Source: Burkholderia mayonis (lineage in GTDB: Bacteria; Pseudomonadota; Gammaproteobacteria; Burkholderiales; Burkholderiaceae). From it: DNA of 64,000 bases. The notes beneath the pieces are model-generated. The model searched no databases. It saw only the letters and a list, made by a program, of their open reading frames with translations, and had not been told where the DNA came from. The number at the start of each line of letters is the position of its first letter. The stretch's first letter is position 1. Below are positions 48,420 to 60,197 of the stretch, one piece after another. The stretch is taken from positions 2,170,001 to 2,234,000 of the forward strand of contig NZ_CP013386.1 in assembly GCF_001523745.2 (NCBI RefSeq). The letters are read 5' to 3'. The translations under genes and the position numbers were made by a program.

Positions 48420-48731
48420 AGGGCCGTCCAAAAAGAGTCAATCGGGGAAGCCGGTATTATGCCAGCCCGTTTCGGGCGATGCGGCGATATGGCGCGCCCG
48501 GCCGATGTCGCGCGCCGCCTTGCCGCATCGCACGATCGGCCATGGCGCCCATTGCAGCGGTTCGCTTCGGAGCAAAACGGGGAAGCGGCCGGCGCGCGAT
48601 GCAACGGGCTTTCTCGATCGGACAGCGGGGCGACCGTGCGGGCACCGCGAGCACCGGAACGCACCGCCCGGCCCGAGCCGCGTTCGAACACGGACGGCCG
48701 CCACGACAAGGCCGCCCGCCGCGCGCGCCGC
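48420..48731. other. Intergenic region, no gene seen
   Basis: About 310 very GC-rich bases between aroC start and the MFS-acyltransferase stop. No hairpin with a T-run, RNA gene or ORF with support. Confidence 0.5.
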
Positions 48732-50666
48732 TTACTTCCGCGCGCCGCGCAACTCGGCCACGGCGGACTGCAGCGCCTCGGGCGTCGCCGCTGCGGCCGG
48801 GATCGGCTCGCCGACCGCGAGCGTGAGACGGCTCATCACGCCGCGCTTCACGGGACGCGGCCAGCGCGCGTCCTCGTGCCTCGAGAACACGCTGCCCCAC
48901 AGCCCGCGCAACGCCACCGGCACGACAGGCACGCTCACACGCGCCAGGATCTCTGTGGCGCCGTGGCGGAACGCGTTGATGTCGCCCGTCTTCGTCAGCT
49001 TGCCTTCCGGAAAGATGCAGACGAGCTCGCCTTCGCGCAGCGCGGCCTCGCATGCGTCGTACGCGCGCGCGAGCATCGCGGGGTCCTCGTGGCGCGGCGC
49101 GATCGGGATTGCCTTCGCGTGGCGGAACGCCCAGTTCGCGAAGCGCGTCTTGAAGATCCGGTGATCCATCACGAAGCGGATCGGTCGCGGGCTCGCCGCC
49201 GCGAGCACGAGCGCATCGACATAGCTCACGTGATTGCAGACGAGGAGCGCGGCGCCGTCGTCCGGAATCCGCTCCGCGTGCACGAGTCGGATCCGGTAGA
49301 ACGTGTGCACGAGCGCCCACGCGATGAAGCGCAGCAGGAACTCCGGCACGAGCGAATAGATGTACGACGCGACGACGACGTTCAGGAGCCCGGTCACGAG
49401 GAAGATCCCCGGAATGCTGACGCCCGCCTTCGTGAGCAGCATCGCCATCAGCGCCGACACGATCATGAAGAGCGCATTCAGGATGTTGTTCGCGGCGATG
49501 ATCCGCGCGCGGTGCGTCGGCGCGCTGCGGCTCTGGATCAGCGCATAGAGCGGCACGCTGTAGAAGCCGCCGAACATCGCGAGCAGGAACAGGTCCGCCA
49601 GAATCCGCCAGTGCGCCGCATGGCCGAGGAACTCGCCGACCGTCAGCAGATGCGTCTGCGCGGGCAGCGCGTGGCTCGCGAAATAAAGCTCGATCGCGAA
49701 CGCGCTGATGCCGAGCGAGCCGAGCGGCACGAGCCCGATCTCGACGCGCCGCCGCGACAGCCGCTCGCACAGCAGCGAGCCCAGGCCGATGCCGAACGAG
49801 AACGTCGCGAGCAGCACGGTAACGACGTCCGGGTTCGCCGACAGCACGTCCTTCGCGAAGCCGAAGAACGACGTGAGGAACGTCGCGCCGACGAACCACA
49901 GCCACGAAATGCCGAGGAGGCTCAGGAACACCGTGCGATTCTCGCGCGCGAGCTTCAGGTTGCGCCACGTTTCCGAAAAAGGGTTCCAGTTGATCGAGAG
50001 GTTCGGCTGCGGCGCGGGCGTCACCGGCACGCCCGCCGCGGCGAGCCTCCCGACGAGCGCGACGCCGACGCAGCAGACGGCGAGCAGCACCTCGCCGCGC
50101 CCCGAGATGCCCGCCGCTGCGCCGCCGGCGATTGTGCCGATCAGGATCGCGACGAACGTGCCCATCTCGACGAGTCCGTTGCCGCCGACGAGCTCGTGAT
50201 CGTTCAAATGCTGCGGCAGGTACGAATACTTGACGGGCCCGAACAGCGTCGAGTGCATGCCCATCATGAACGTGCACAGATAGAGCAGCGGCGCGCTGTG
50301 CGTGACGAAGCCGGCTGCGCCGACCGCCATCAGCGCGATCTCGAAGGTCTTCACGAAGCGCGTGAGACGCGCCTTGTCGTACTTGTCGGCGATCTGCCCC
50401 GCCGTCGCCGAAAACAGCACGAACGGCAAAATGAAGATCGCCGAGATCACGAATGCGGCCGTTTTCGGATCGATGCCGCTGAATTTCGCCGTTTGATAGG
50501 TGACGAGCGACGTGAAGCCGATCTTGAAGACGTTGTCGTTCAGCGCGCCCATGAACTGCGTCGCGAAAAACGGCGCGAAGCGGCGCTCGCGCAGCAGATC
50601 GAACTGCGACGGGTGGGCGTGGTGCTTCCCGCGCCGCGCGGTCGAAAGAATGGAGGGATCACTCAT
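48732..50666 (-). CDS. MFS transporter fused to a PlsC-type acyltransferase
   Basis: 644 residues from ATG 50666 (MSDPSILSTARRG). Residues about 20-420 are a 12-helix major-facilitator domain of the lysophospholipid transporter (LplT) type (FATQFMGALNDNVFKIGF is the LplT signature). Residues about 430-644 are a glycerophosphate/lysophospholipid acyltransferase with block 1 NHVSYVDA (H-x4-D), block 3 FPEGKLTKTG and block 4 VPVVPVALRG. The fusion suggests import of lysophospholipids and their re-acylation, like LplT-Aas of enterics but without the acyl-ACP synthetase (AMP-binding) domain. It lies 120 bp downstream of the CBS gene on the same strand. Confidence 0.9.
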   Translation of the reverse strand: MSDPSILSTARRGKHHAHPSQFDLLRERRFAPFFATQFMGALNDNVFKIGFTSLVTYQTAKFSGIDPKTAAFVISAIFILPFVLFSATAGQIADKYDKARLTRFVKTFEIALMAVGAAGFVTHSAPLLYLCTFMMGMHSTLFGPVKYSYLPQHLNDHELVGGNGLVEMGTFVAILIGTIAGGAAAGISGRGEVLLAVCCVGVALVGRLAAAGVPVTPAPQPNLSINWNPFSETWRNLKLARENRTVFLSLLGISWLWFVGATFLTSFFGFAKDVLSANPDVVTVLLATFSFGIGLGSLLCERLSRRRVEIGLVPLGSLGISAFAIELYFASHALPAQTHLLTVGEFLGHAAHWRILADLFLLAMFGGFYSVPLYALIQSRSAPTHRARIIAANNILNALFMIVSALMAMLLTKAGVSIPGIFLVTGLLNVVVASYIYSLVPEFLLRFIAWALVHTFYRIRLVHAERIPDDGAALLVCNHVSYVDALVLAAASPRPIRFVMDHRIFKTRFANWAFRHAKAIPIAPRHEDPAMLARAYDACEAALREGELVCIFPEGKLTKTGDINAFRHGATEILARVSVPVVPVALRGLWGSVFSRHEDARWPRPVKRGVMSRLTLAVGEPIPAAAATPEALQSAVAELRGARK

Positions 50667-50786
50667 GCGTGGGTGCGCCCGCGCATCGCGTCGGCACGAT
50701 CGCACACGCAGGCGGACAAAGAAATGAGGGGGATCGCCGGGGCGGATGCGCCGCCCGGCGGCCTGCACGCGCGGCCGCGCGCGGGC

Positions 50787-51251
50787 TCAGCTTGCAAGCG
50801 GCTTGCGCTCTTCGCTGTCGGGTTCCGGCCAGTCGCGGATGTACGCCTTCAGCATGCGGTTCTCGAAGCTCTGCGCCTCGACGACCGTCTTCGCGACGTC
50901 GTAGAACGAGATCACGCCCATCAGCACACGCTTGTCGAGCACCGGCATGTAGCGGGCGTGCCGCTCGAGCATCATTCGGCGCACTTCGTCGATGTCGGTC
51001 TCCGGCGTGCACGTGAGCGGCTCGTCCATCACGGTGCGCACGAGCACCTCGCCGATGCTGCCGCCGTTCGCCTTCAGGCGCAGGATGATCTCGCGGAACG
51101 TCAGGATCCCGACGAGATCGCCATACTCCATCACGACGAGCGAGCCGATGTCGTGTTCCGCCATCGTGTCGACCGCATTGCGCAGCGGCATATCGGGCGT
51201 CACGGTAAACAGCGTATTGCCCTTGACTTTCAGAATATCGCTGACGCGCAT
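50787..51251 (-). CDS. CBS-domain pair protein
   Basis: 154 residues made of two CBS motifs (about 8-60: TVTPDMPLRNAVDTMAEHDIGSLVV; 75-125: LTCTPETDIDEVRRMMLERHARYMPV) and a short helical tail. Such stand-alone Bateman modules bind adenosyl nucleotides and regulate partner proteins. Partner unknown. Lies 120 bp upstream of the MFS-acyltransferase gene and may be co-transcribed. Confidence 0.88.
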   Translation of the reverse strand: MRVSDILKVKGNTLFTVTPDMPLRNAVDTMAEHDIGSLVVMEYGDLVGILTFREIILRLKANGGSIGEVLVRTVMDEPLTCTPETDIDEVRRMMLERHARYMPVLDKRVLMGVISFYDVAKTVVEAQSFENRMLKAYIRDWPEPDSEERKPLAS

Positions 51252-51424
51252 CGTTGTCCCCTATTGCAACTTGTGCATAATCGGCTTTCGATCCTAACGG
51301 AAAGCCCCGCAAAAGGAAAGCGCGCGGCGGTGGGCAGCGCACCGGTTGCGGCGGGCGACGCCCCGCCGCACAATGAAACCCGTGACGCGCCGCGCGGCTG
51401 CCGCCGGCGCCCGAGGAGACTGTC

Positions 51425-51745
51425 ATGGCACATTCCGCGCATACCGAGCATTTCTCGAGTTTCGCCGAGTTCTATCCGTTCTATCTCGACGAGCACCGCA
51501 ATATCGTCTCGCGGCGGCTGCACTTCATCGGCTCGCTCGGCGTGATCGGCTGCGTCGCGATGGCGCTCGCGACGGGCCTCTGGTGGTGGCTGCCCGCCGC
51601 CGTCGTTTGCGGCTACGGATTCGCGTGGATCGGGCACTTCTTCTTCGAGAAGAACCGCCCCGCGACGTTCCGGCACCCGATCTACAGCCTGATGGGCGAC
51701 TGGGTGATGTTCAAGGACATCTGCACCGGCAAGCTTTCGATCTGA
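51425..51745 (+). CDS. Mpo1-like (DUF962) membrane protein
   Basis: 106 residues with ribosome site gaggagactgtc. Two membrane segments between HFIGSLGVIGCVAMALATG and GYGFAWIGHFFFEKNRPATF; histidines in LHFIGS, WIGHFF and RHPIYS match the Fe-binding pattern of the Mpo1/YGL010w family, which in yeast alpha-oxidises 2-hydroxy fatty acids. Bacterial role not established; lipid metabolism fits the neighbouring acyltransferase. Confidence 0.88.
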   Translation: MAHSAHTEHFSSFAEFYPFYLDEHRNIVSRRLHFIGSLGVIGCVAMALATGLWWWLPAAVVCGYGFAWIGHFFFEKNRPATFRHPIYSLMGDWVMFKDICTGKLSI

Positions 51746-51899
51746 CCCGCTTGGGCGGGCGGCGGGCGAATGATGCGCCGCACGCCGATGCGGCGCCCCG
51801 GCGTCGCGCGGCCGCCGTCCGAGCGGGCCCGCGCTCTGTGCGCTGTCGCACGAGCGTCTCGTCGACGCCCCTTCCAAAAGTGACGCCGTGATGACAATG

Positions 51900-52142
51900 G
51901 CTTCGTCCGCTTCGTCCGCTTCGTCCGCTTCGTCCGCTTCGTCCGCTTCGTCCGCTTCGTCCGCTTCGTCCGCTTCGTCCGCTTCGTCCGCTTCGTCCGC
52001 TTCGTCCGCTTCGTCCGCTTCGTCCGCTTCGTCCGCTTCGTCCGCTTCGTCCGCTTCGTCCGCTTCGTCCGCTTCGTCCGCTTCGTCCGCTTCGTCCGCT
52101 TCGTCCGCTTCGTCCGCTTCGTCCGCTTCGTCCGCTTCGTCC
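51900..52142. repeat. 27 perfect copies of a 9-bp tandem repeat (gcttcgtcc)
   Basis: A perfect minisatellite of 27 units, 243 bp, with no interruption. The unit being a multiple of three, all six frames stay open (SSA on plus; RTK, GRS, DEA on minus). It begins 5 bp after the yihY-type stop codon (52148-52150). If that stop were read through, the protein would continue in Asp-Glu-Ala repeats. Such loci change length rapidly by slipped-strand mispairing and are used for strain typing in this genus. Confidence 0.97.
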
Positions 52143-52147
52143 GCGCG

Positions 52148-54613
<2,466 letters not shown>

Positions 54614-54646
54614 TTTTTTCGATTGCCAGACCTCCGAACGAACGCC

Positions 54647-56068
54647 ATGACTTCCTCTTCCGCTTTCGTCGACGCGTGCCGCCAGGCGATCGGCGCCGAC
54701 TACGTGCTGACCGATCCTCACGACACCGCCTCGTTCCTGACCGACTGGCGCCGCCGCTATCAGGGCGCCGCGTGCGCGGTGCTCAAGCCCGCGAACACCG
54801 AAGAGGTCGCGGCGCTCGTGAAGCTCGCGGTCAAGCACCGCGTCGCGCTCGTGCCGCAAGGCGGCAACACGGGCCTCGCGGGCGGCGCGACGCCCGATGC
54901 GAGCGGCGCACAGGCGGTGCTGAGCCTCTCGCGCCTGAACCGCGTGCGCGCGCTCGACCCGCACAACAACACGATCACCGTCGAGGCGGGCGTGATCCTC
55001 GCCGACGTGCAGGCGCGCGCGCAGGAGGCGGACCGGCTCTTTGCGCTGAGCCTCGCCGCCGAAGGCAGTTGCACGATCGGCGGCAATCTCGCGACGAACG
55101 CGGGCGGCACCGCAGTGCTGCGCTACGGCAACGCGCGCGAGCTGTGCCTCGGTCTCGAGGTCGTCACACCGCAAGGCGAGATCTGGGACGGCCTGCGCGG
55201 GCTGCGCAAGGACAACACCGGCTACGATCTGCGCGATCTCTTCATTGGCGCCGAAGGCACGCTCGGCATCATCACGGCCGCGGTGATGAAGCTGCATCCG
55301 CGCCCCGCCGCGAAGGTCACCGCGCTCGCCGCGCTCGAATCGCCGCGCGCGGCGCTCGATTTCCTCGCGCTCGCGCAACGCGCCGCCGGCCCGTTGCTGA
55401 CGGGCTTCGAGCTGATGTCCGACTTCTGCATGAAGCTCGTCGGCAAGTACTATCCGCAGTTGCGCTACCCGTTCGACGCGACGCATCCGCAGACCGTGCT
55501 GCTCGAATTGTCCGACAACGAAAGCGAGACGCACGCGCGCGCGCTTTTCGAGAAGATGATGGAAGCAGCATTCGAGGCGGGGCTCGTCGTGGACGCGGTC
55601 GTCGCCGAGAACCTCGCGCAGTCGCGCGCGTTCTGGGATCTGCGTGAGCACATCCCGCTCGCGCAGGCGGACGAAGGGCTCAACATCAAGCACGACATCG
55701 CGGTGCCGATCTCGTCGATCGCGCGTTTCATCGACGAGACCGACGCGGCGATCCAGGCGGCCGCGCCCGGCGCGCGGATGGTCACGTTCGGCCACCTCGG
55801 CGACGGCAACCTGCACTACAACGTGCAGATGCCCGAGGGCGGCGATCCGAAGGCGTTCCTCGCCGCGCACCAGGCGCACATCAACCGGATCGTCTACGAC
55901 AACGTCCACAAGCATCGCGGGACGATCAGCGCCGAGCACGGCATCGGCCAACTGAAGATCGACGACGCGCAGCGCTACAAGCCGGCCGTCGAGATCGGGC
56001 TGATGCGCGCGCTGAAGACGGCGCTCGATCCGCTCAACCTGATGAACCCCGGCAAAGTGCTGCACTGA
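54647..56068 (+). CDS. FAD-linked oxidase (D-2-hydroxyacid/D-lactate dehydrogenase type)
   Basis: 473 residues. PCMH-type FAD-binding domain (about 35-215; LVPQGGNTGLAGGATPD, EGSCTIGGNLATNAGG, FIGAEGTLGIIT) and a C-terminal GlcD-like domain with the metal-site motif TFGHLGDGNLHYNV and SAEHGIGQLK. This pattern is shared by D-2-hydroxyglutarate and D-lactate dehydrogenases. The start at ATG 54647 (MTSSSAFVDAC) gives the usual N-terminus. It is 33 bp after the DUF2069 gene. The exact substrate is not decidable. Confidence 0.88.
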   Translation: MTSSSAFVDACRQAIGADYVLTDPHDTASFLTDWRRRYQGAACAVLKPANTEEVAALVKLAVKHRVALVPQGGNTGLAGGATPDASGAQAVLSLSRLNRVRALDPHNNTITVEAGVILADVQARAQEADRLFALSLAAEGSCTIGGNLATNAGGTAVLRYGNARELCLGLEVVTPQGEIWDGLRGLRKDNTGYDLRDLFIGAEGTLGIITAAVMKLHPRPAAKVTALAALESPRAALDFLALAQRAAGPLLTGFELMSDFCMKLVGKYYPQLRYPFDATHPQTVLLELSDNESETHARALFEKMMEAAFEAGLVVDAVVAENLAQSRAFWDLREHIPLAQADEGLNIKHDIAVPISSIARFIDETDAAIQAAAPGARMVTFGHLGDGNLHYNVQMPEGGDPKAFLAAHQAHINRIVYDNVHKHRGTISAEHGIGQLKIDDAQRYKPAVEIGLMRALKTALDPLNLMNPGKVLH

Positions 56069-56099
56069 CGCCGCCAGCCGTGATACGAAGGAGCCGTCC

Positions 56100-56978
56100 G
56101 TGAAGATCCGCGTGCTGTCCGACCTGCATCTCGAATGCAACGAGCCCGACGCGATCCCATACGCGCACGCGGATCTCGTCGTGCTCGCGGGCGATATCCA
56201 CAATCACGCGGAAGGCTTGCGCTGGGCGGCGGAGACGTTCGATCCGGACGTGCCCGTCGTCTACGTGCCCGGCAACCACGAGTATTACGACGGCGAGTTC
56301 GGCGCACTCGAAGCGGCGATGCGCGATGCCGCCGCGACGCTCGACCACGTCCACTACCTGAACAACGCCGCTTACGTCGATCCGGCCGGACGCTTTCGCG
56401 TACTCGGCACGACGCTCTGGAGCGATTTCGAGCTGTTCGGCAGCGACGCGGAAGCGCGCGCGCAGTCGATCGCCGCGTGCGAGCGCGTGATGCTCGATTT
56501 CAAGGGCTTGATTCAGGTGGATTGGCCGAGCGAAGCCGGCGACGGGGAGACGGCCCGCGCGCATGGCGCCGCAGGGAAGGCGCCGGCCCGAGCCATCGAG
56601 GCCGAGCCGGGTCCGCGCAGCTTCGCGCCGCGCGACGCGCTCGCGTTGCATCGCACCGCCCGCGCGTGGCTCGAGCGCGAGCTCGCAAAGCCGTGGGCGG
56701 GCGCGACGATCGTCGTCACGCATCACGCGCCGCACCGCGCGAGCCTCGCCGCGCGCTACGCCGGCGATCTCGCGTCGGCCGGCTTCATCAGCGATCTGAG
56801 CGCGCTCGTGCGGCCGCCCGTCGCGCTATGGATTCACGGCCACACGCATACGTCGTTCGACTACACGACCGCGGAAGGCACGCGGGTCGTCTGCAATCCG
56901 CGCGGCTACATCCGCCGGCGCACCGGCGAGCGGGAAAATCCGTCATTCGAATGGGGCAAGATCGTCACGCTCGCGTGA
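56100..56978 (+). CDS. Calcineurin-like metallophosphoesterase
   Basis: 292 residues from GTG 56100 with gaaggag upstream. All five metal-site motifs are visible: SDLHLE, GDIHNH, GNHEYY, THHAPH and GHTHTSF. The insertion AGDGETARAHGAAGKAPARA (about 145-165) is Ala/Gly-rich and unusual for the family core. Phosphodiesterase activity is likely; the substrate is unknown. Confidence 0.9.
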   Translation: MKIRVLSDLHLECNEPDAIPYAHADLVVLAGDIHNHAEGLRWAAETFDPDVPVVYVPGNHEYYDGEFGALEAAMRDAAATLDHVHYLNNAAYVDPAGRFRVLGTTLWSDFELFGSDAEARAQSIAACERVMLDFKGLIQVDWPSEAGDGETARAHGAAGKAPARAIEAEPGPRSFAPRDALALHRTARAWLERELAKPWAGATIVVTHHAPHRASLAARYAGDLASAGFISDLSALVRPPVALWIHGHTHTSFDYTTAEGTRVVCNPRGYIRRRTGERENPSFEWGKIVTLA

Positions 56979-57020
56979 CGCGAGCGCGCGGCGAAACGGA
57001 ACGCCACGCCGCGCAGGCGT

Positions 57021-57194
57021 TCAGAGCACGGTGCGGCGGCCGTCCCGATGCGGACGGCGCGTACGCGCACGCACCGGCACCGGCACGCGGCGCTGTTGCG
57101 CTTCGAGCGCGCGCAGCATCTCGCGCGACGCCGCGATCCCGATTGCGCCGAACAGCGCGAGCGCGCCGCAACCCAGCAGCAAAGGCGTATTCAT
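57021..57194 (-). CDS. Small membrane protein with Arg-rich tail (57 residues)
   Basis: Overlooked by size cut-offs. ATG at 57194 follows ggggagaaatcg, an excellent ribosome site. The protein starts MNTPLLLGCGALALFGAIGI, one membrane helix, then a helix AASREMLRALEAQQRRV, and an Arg/Pro-rich tail ending GRRTVL before TGA at 57021. It lies between the metallophosphoesterase stop and the LysR stop, convergent with the former. No family recognised. Confidence 0.6.
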   Translation of the reverse strand: MNTPLLLGCGALALFGAIGIAASREMLRALEAQQRRVPVPVRARTRRPHRDGRRTVL

Positions 57195-57322
57195 CGATTT
57201 CTCCCCGATCCGTCGATTGCGTTAAACGAATACATGGAACGACAGTAACAAACCCGACGCGGCGGGAGCGTAAAAAAATGTTGCGACAGCGTCAAAATGC
57301 GTCAATTCCGCAGAGCGCCGCC

Positions 57323-58264
57323 TCAGGTCTGCACGGTGAAGCGCTCGAGCGCCGCTTCGTCGGCCTCGAGAATCGAAGGCAGCTCGTCGCGCAGGAAGTC
57401 GACCCACGTGCGGATCTTTGCGTCGAGATATTGGCGCGACGCGTAAAGCGCATAGATGTTCATCACGTGCGACCGGTACTCGGGCATCACGCGGACGAAG
57501 TCGCCGTTGCGCAGCCCGGCGATCGCCGAATAGAGCGGCAGCACGCCGATCCCCATCCCTTCGCGAATGCCGGCCGCGAGCGCCTCCGCGACGTTCACGC
57601 GAAACGGCGGCGGCGCGAGCGTCACGCTCTCTTCGCCGTGCGGCCCCATCAGCTTCCATTCGTCCCAGTAGAGGCCCGGCGCGACCATCCCGAGGCACAC
57701 GTGACTCGCGAGATCCTGCGGCCGCTGCGGCGCGCCGTGACTCTCGATGTAGCCGCGCGACGCGCAGACGACGCTGAACGTTACGCCGAGCCGCTGCGAC
57801 ACGAGCCCCGAATCGGGCAGCTCGCGCCCGACGACGAGCGACACGTCGAATCCTTCGTCGAGCAGGTCCGGCAGCCGCTGCGCGAGCGTCAGATCGATGT
57901 GGACCTCCGGATAGCGCTGCTGATAGCGTGATACCGCGGGCACCGTGTAGTGCTGGCCGAGGCTCGTCATGCAGTGCACCTTCAGCTTGCCGGACGGGCG
58001 CGCGTGCGCATCGCTCGCCTCCGCCTCGGCCTGCTCGACGTACGCGAGGATCTGCTCGCAGCGCTGCAGGTAGCGCTCGCCCGCCTCGGTGAGCGCGATG
58101 CGGCGCGTCGTCCGGTTCAGGAGACGCGTGCGCAGGTGCGCTTCGAGATCGGAAACCGCTCTCGAAGCGTATGCCGTCGTCGAATTGAGCTGCTGCGCCG
58201 CCGCCGTGAAGCTGCCCGCATCGACCACGCGGACGAACACACGCATGTTTTGGAGCGTATCCAT
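57323..58264 (-). CDS. LysR-family regulator of the adjoining efflux operon
   Basis: 313 residues with the LysR winged helix-turn-helix (1-60; GSFTAAAQQLNSTTAYASRAVSDLEAHL) and effector domain. It is divergent from the NodT-FUSC-DUF1656-HlyD operon, the same arrangement as aaeR with aaeXAB in E. coli, so it most likely activates that operon in response to an aromatic acid or related compound. A LysR-type inverted repeat is found between them (58291-58314). Confidence 0.92.
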   Translation of the reverse strand: MDTLQNMRVFVRVVDAGSFTAAAQQLNSTTAYASRAVSDLEAHLRTRLLNRTTRRIALTEAGERYLQRCEQILAYVEQAEAEASDAHARPSGKLKVHCMTSLGQHYTVPAVSRYQQRYPEVHIDLTLAQRLPDLLDEGFDVSLVVGRELPDSGLVSQRLGVTFSVVCASRGYIESHGAPQRPQDLASHVCLGMVAPGLYWDEWKLMGPHGEESVTLAPPPFRVNVAEALAAGIREGMGIGVLPLYSAIAGLRNGDFVRVMPEYRSHVMNIYALYASRQYLDAKIRTWVDFLRDELPSILEADEAALERFTVQT

Positions 58265-58290
58265 GCTATTTCCCTATTGAATCCGGAAGG

Positions 58291-58314
58291 ATTGTTGCAT
58301 AAATATTCAACAAT
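58291..58314. promoter_or_regulatory. LysR-type operator between regulator and efflux operon
   Basis: Perfect 7-bp inverted repeat ATTGTTG-N10-CAACAAT, matching the T-N11-A spacing of LysR sites, 27 bp upstream of the LysR start and overlapping its leader. A -10-like TATAAT for the efflux operon lies at 58380-58385. Confidence 0.55.
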
Positions 58315-58422
58315 ATTGTCTCAATTTCCGTAAAAATGCGTTGCACCATTGTCGGTTTATTTGGCAATCCGCAAAAAAATATAATCGCATCCGACTCATC
58401 TTTATCCGAAAGGGAGAAAATC

Positions 58423-60183
58423 GTGCAATCTCCGGCAACAAAAGGGACGTTTGCACTCGCGGTTCTTGCAATCTCATTAATAATGGCCGGATGCGCGAGC
58501 ATGGGCGATGTTGCGCCGCAAGCAAAGCAGATCGATCCGGCGTCGCTCGACGCGGGCGCAGCGATCGCGGCGGCCGACCGCGACGCGGGCTGGCCCGCGT
58601 CCGACTGGTGGCGCGCATATCGCGATCCGCAACTCGACGCATGGATTGCCGCGTCGCTTGCCGGCAATCCGTCGCTCGCGGCCGCTCAGGCGCGCGTGCG
58701 CGAGGCGCAGTCGCTCGCGCGCATCGCGCACGCCGACGAACTGCCGCAGATCAACGGCAACCTGTCGCTGATGCGGCAGCACTGGCCGGACAACGTCTAT
58801 TACGGCCCCGGCCCGCTCGCCGACGCCGACACCTGGAACAACACGGGCACGCTGAGCCTGTCGTACCGCCTCGATCTGTGGGGCAGGGACAAGAACAACG
58901 CGGAGCGCGCGCTCGACACGGCGCGCGCCCGCGCGGCCGACGCCCGTGCCGCGCAGCTCGAGCTCGAAGCGAACGTCGTGCGCGCGTATATCGACTTCGC
59001 GAAGAACTACGCGCTCCTCGACATCGCGCACACGACCTACGAGCGTCAGCGCGCGCTCGCCGGACTCGCGCACAAGCGCCTTCGCGCGGGCATCGGCACG
59101 CAGCTCGAAGTGAGTCAGGCCGAGGCGCCGCTCCCCGACTATTCGCGCCAGATCGATTCGTACGAAGAAGCCATTCAGCTCGGCCGCCACCAGCTCGCCG
59201 CGCTCGCGGGCAAGGGACCGGGCGCGGGTGCGTCGCTCGCGCGGCCCATGCTCGCGCTCGACGCGAACGCCGGCCTGCCGTCCGCGCTGCCCGCCGAGCT
59301 GATCGGCCGCCGGCCGGACGTCGTCGCCGCGCGCTGGACGGTCGGCGCGCAAGCGCGCGGGATCGACGTCGCGAAGGCCGCGTTCTATCCGAACGTCGAC
59401 CTGATCGCGTCGCTCGGCGGTTTCGCGGTCAGCGCCCCGTTCGCGACGTTCCTGCGCGCGATGAACGGCGGCTGGTCCGCAGGCCCCGCGCTCACGCTGC
59501 CGATCTTCGAAGGCGGCCGGCTGCGCGCGCAGTTGGGCGTCGCGTCGGCCGGCTACGACGAGGCGGTCGAGCAATACAACCAGACGATCGTCGGCGCGCT
59601 GAAGGACATCGCCGACAACGTCGTGCGGCTGCACTCGCTCGACTCTCAGCAAAAGGACGCCGCGCGCGCAGTCGCGCTCACGCAGCGCTCGTACGATCTG
59701 TCGCATGCGGGCTTCAGCCGCGGGCTGACCGACTACGTGAACGTGCTGCTCGCGCAGAGTCAGTTGCTGACTGCGCAGGAGAACCAGACGCGCATCGAAG
59801 CCGCTCGGCTCGCCGCGCAGGCATCGCTGATGGTCGCGCTCGGCGGCGGGCTCGAAACCGAGAGCGCCGCGCCGCATGACGCGCCGGCAGGCAACGCGCG
59901 GCGCGCGGGCGCGGCTGCTTCGGCTGCTTCGGCTGCTTCGGCTGCTTCGGGTACTTCTGGTACTTCGGGTACTTCGGGTACTTCGACCGGCGCCCGTGCT
60001 CCGGCGGGCGCGGCTGCATCGACTGCGTCCGCCGGCAACCGCGCCGCCATCGCGGCGCGCGCGTCGGCGAAGACCCCCGTCGCGACCGCGACCGACATCG
60101 TTGCGCCCGCCGCGGACGCATCCTTGCCGACGTCCGCCGCGGCGAACGCCGCAACGTCGTCCGCCACGCGCGCCGCCCGCTAA
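58423..60183 (+). CDS. NodT-family outer-membrane efflux lipoprotein with repeat-rich tail
   Basis: Outer-membrane channel of a tripartite pump. GTG start at 58423 with agggagaaaatc upstream; signal peptide with lipobox IMAGC. The two OEP domains are clear (WWRAYRDPQLDAWIAASLAGN, LSYRLDLWGRDKNN, QLEVSQAEAPLPDY, LTLPIFEGGRLRAQLG). The last about 110 residues form an Ala/Ser/Gly/Thr-rich extension absent from typical members, encoded partly by two blocks of 9-bp repeats (59913-59986; Ala-Ser-Ala and Gly-Thr-Ser units). The repeat is in frame, so length change would alter the tail without breaking the protein. Confidence 0.9.
   Translation: MQSPATKGTFALAVLAISLIMAGCASMGDVAPQAKQIDPASLDAGAAIAAADRDAGWPASDWWRAYRDPQLDAWIAASLAGNPSLAAAQARVREAQSLARIAHADELPQINGNLSLMRQHWPDNVYYGPGPLADADTWNNTGTLSLSYRLDLWGRDKNNAERALDTARARAADARAAQLELEANVVRAYIDFAKNYALLDIAHTTYERQRALAGLAHKRLRAGIGTQLEVSQAEAPLPDYSRQIDSYEEAIQLGRHQLAALAGKGPGAGASLARPMLALDANAGLPSALPAELIGRRPDVVAARWTVGAQARGIDVAKAAFYPNVDLIASLGGFAVSAPFATFLRAMNGGWSAGPALTLPIFEGGRLRAQLGVASAGYDEAVEQYNQTIVGALKDIADNVVRLHSLDSQQKDAARAVALTQRSYDLSHAGFSRGLTDYVNVLLAQSQLLTAQENQTRIEAARLAAQASLMVALGGGLETESAAPHDAPAGNARRAGAAASAASAASAASGTSGTSGTSGTSTGARAPAGAAASTASAGNRAAIAARASAKTPVATATDIVAPAADASLPTSAAANAATSSATRAAR
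59913..59986. repeat. Compound 9-bp tandem repeat inside the NodT gene
   Basis: About four copies of ggctgcttc followed by about four of ggtacttcg/ggtacttct. They encode (Ala-Ala-Ser)n then (Gly-Thr-Ser)n. A second slippage-prone locus in the window, related in design to the 27-copy repeat at 51900. Confidence 0.9.
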
Positions 60184-60197
60184 CCGAGGAGCCGATC

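Noticed and set aside
47904..51545. 1213-codon open frame on the plus strand
   Set aside because: Runs antisense across aroC, the MFS-acyltransferase and the CBS gene; composition is Arg/Ala/Asp-rich as expected from a shadow.
51900..52142. CRISPR-like array
   Set aside because: Units are contiguous 9-mers without spacers.
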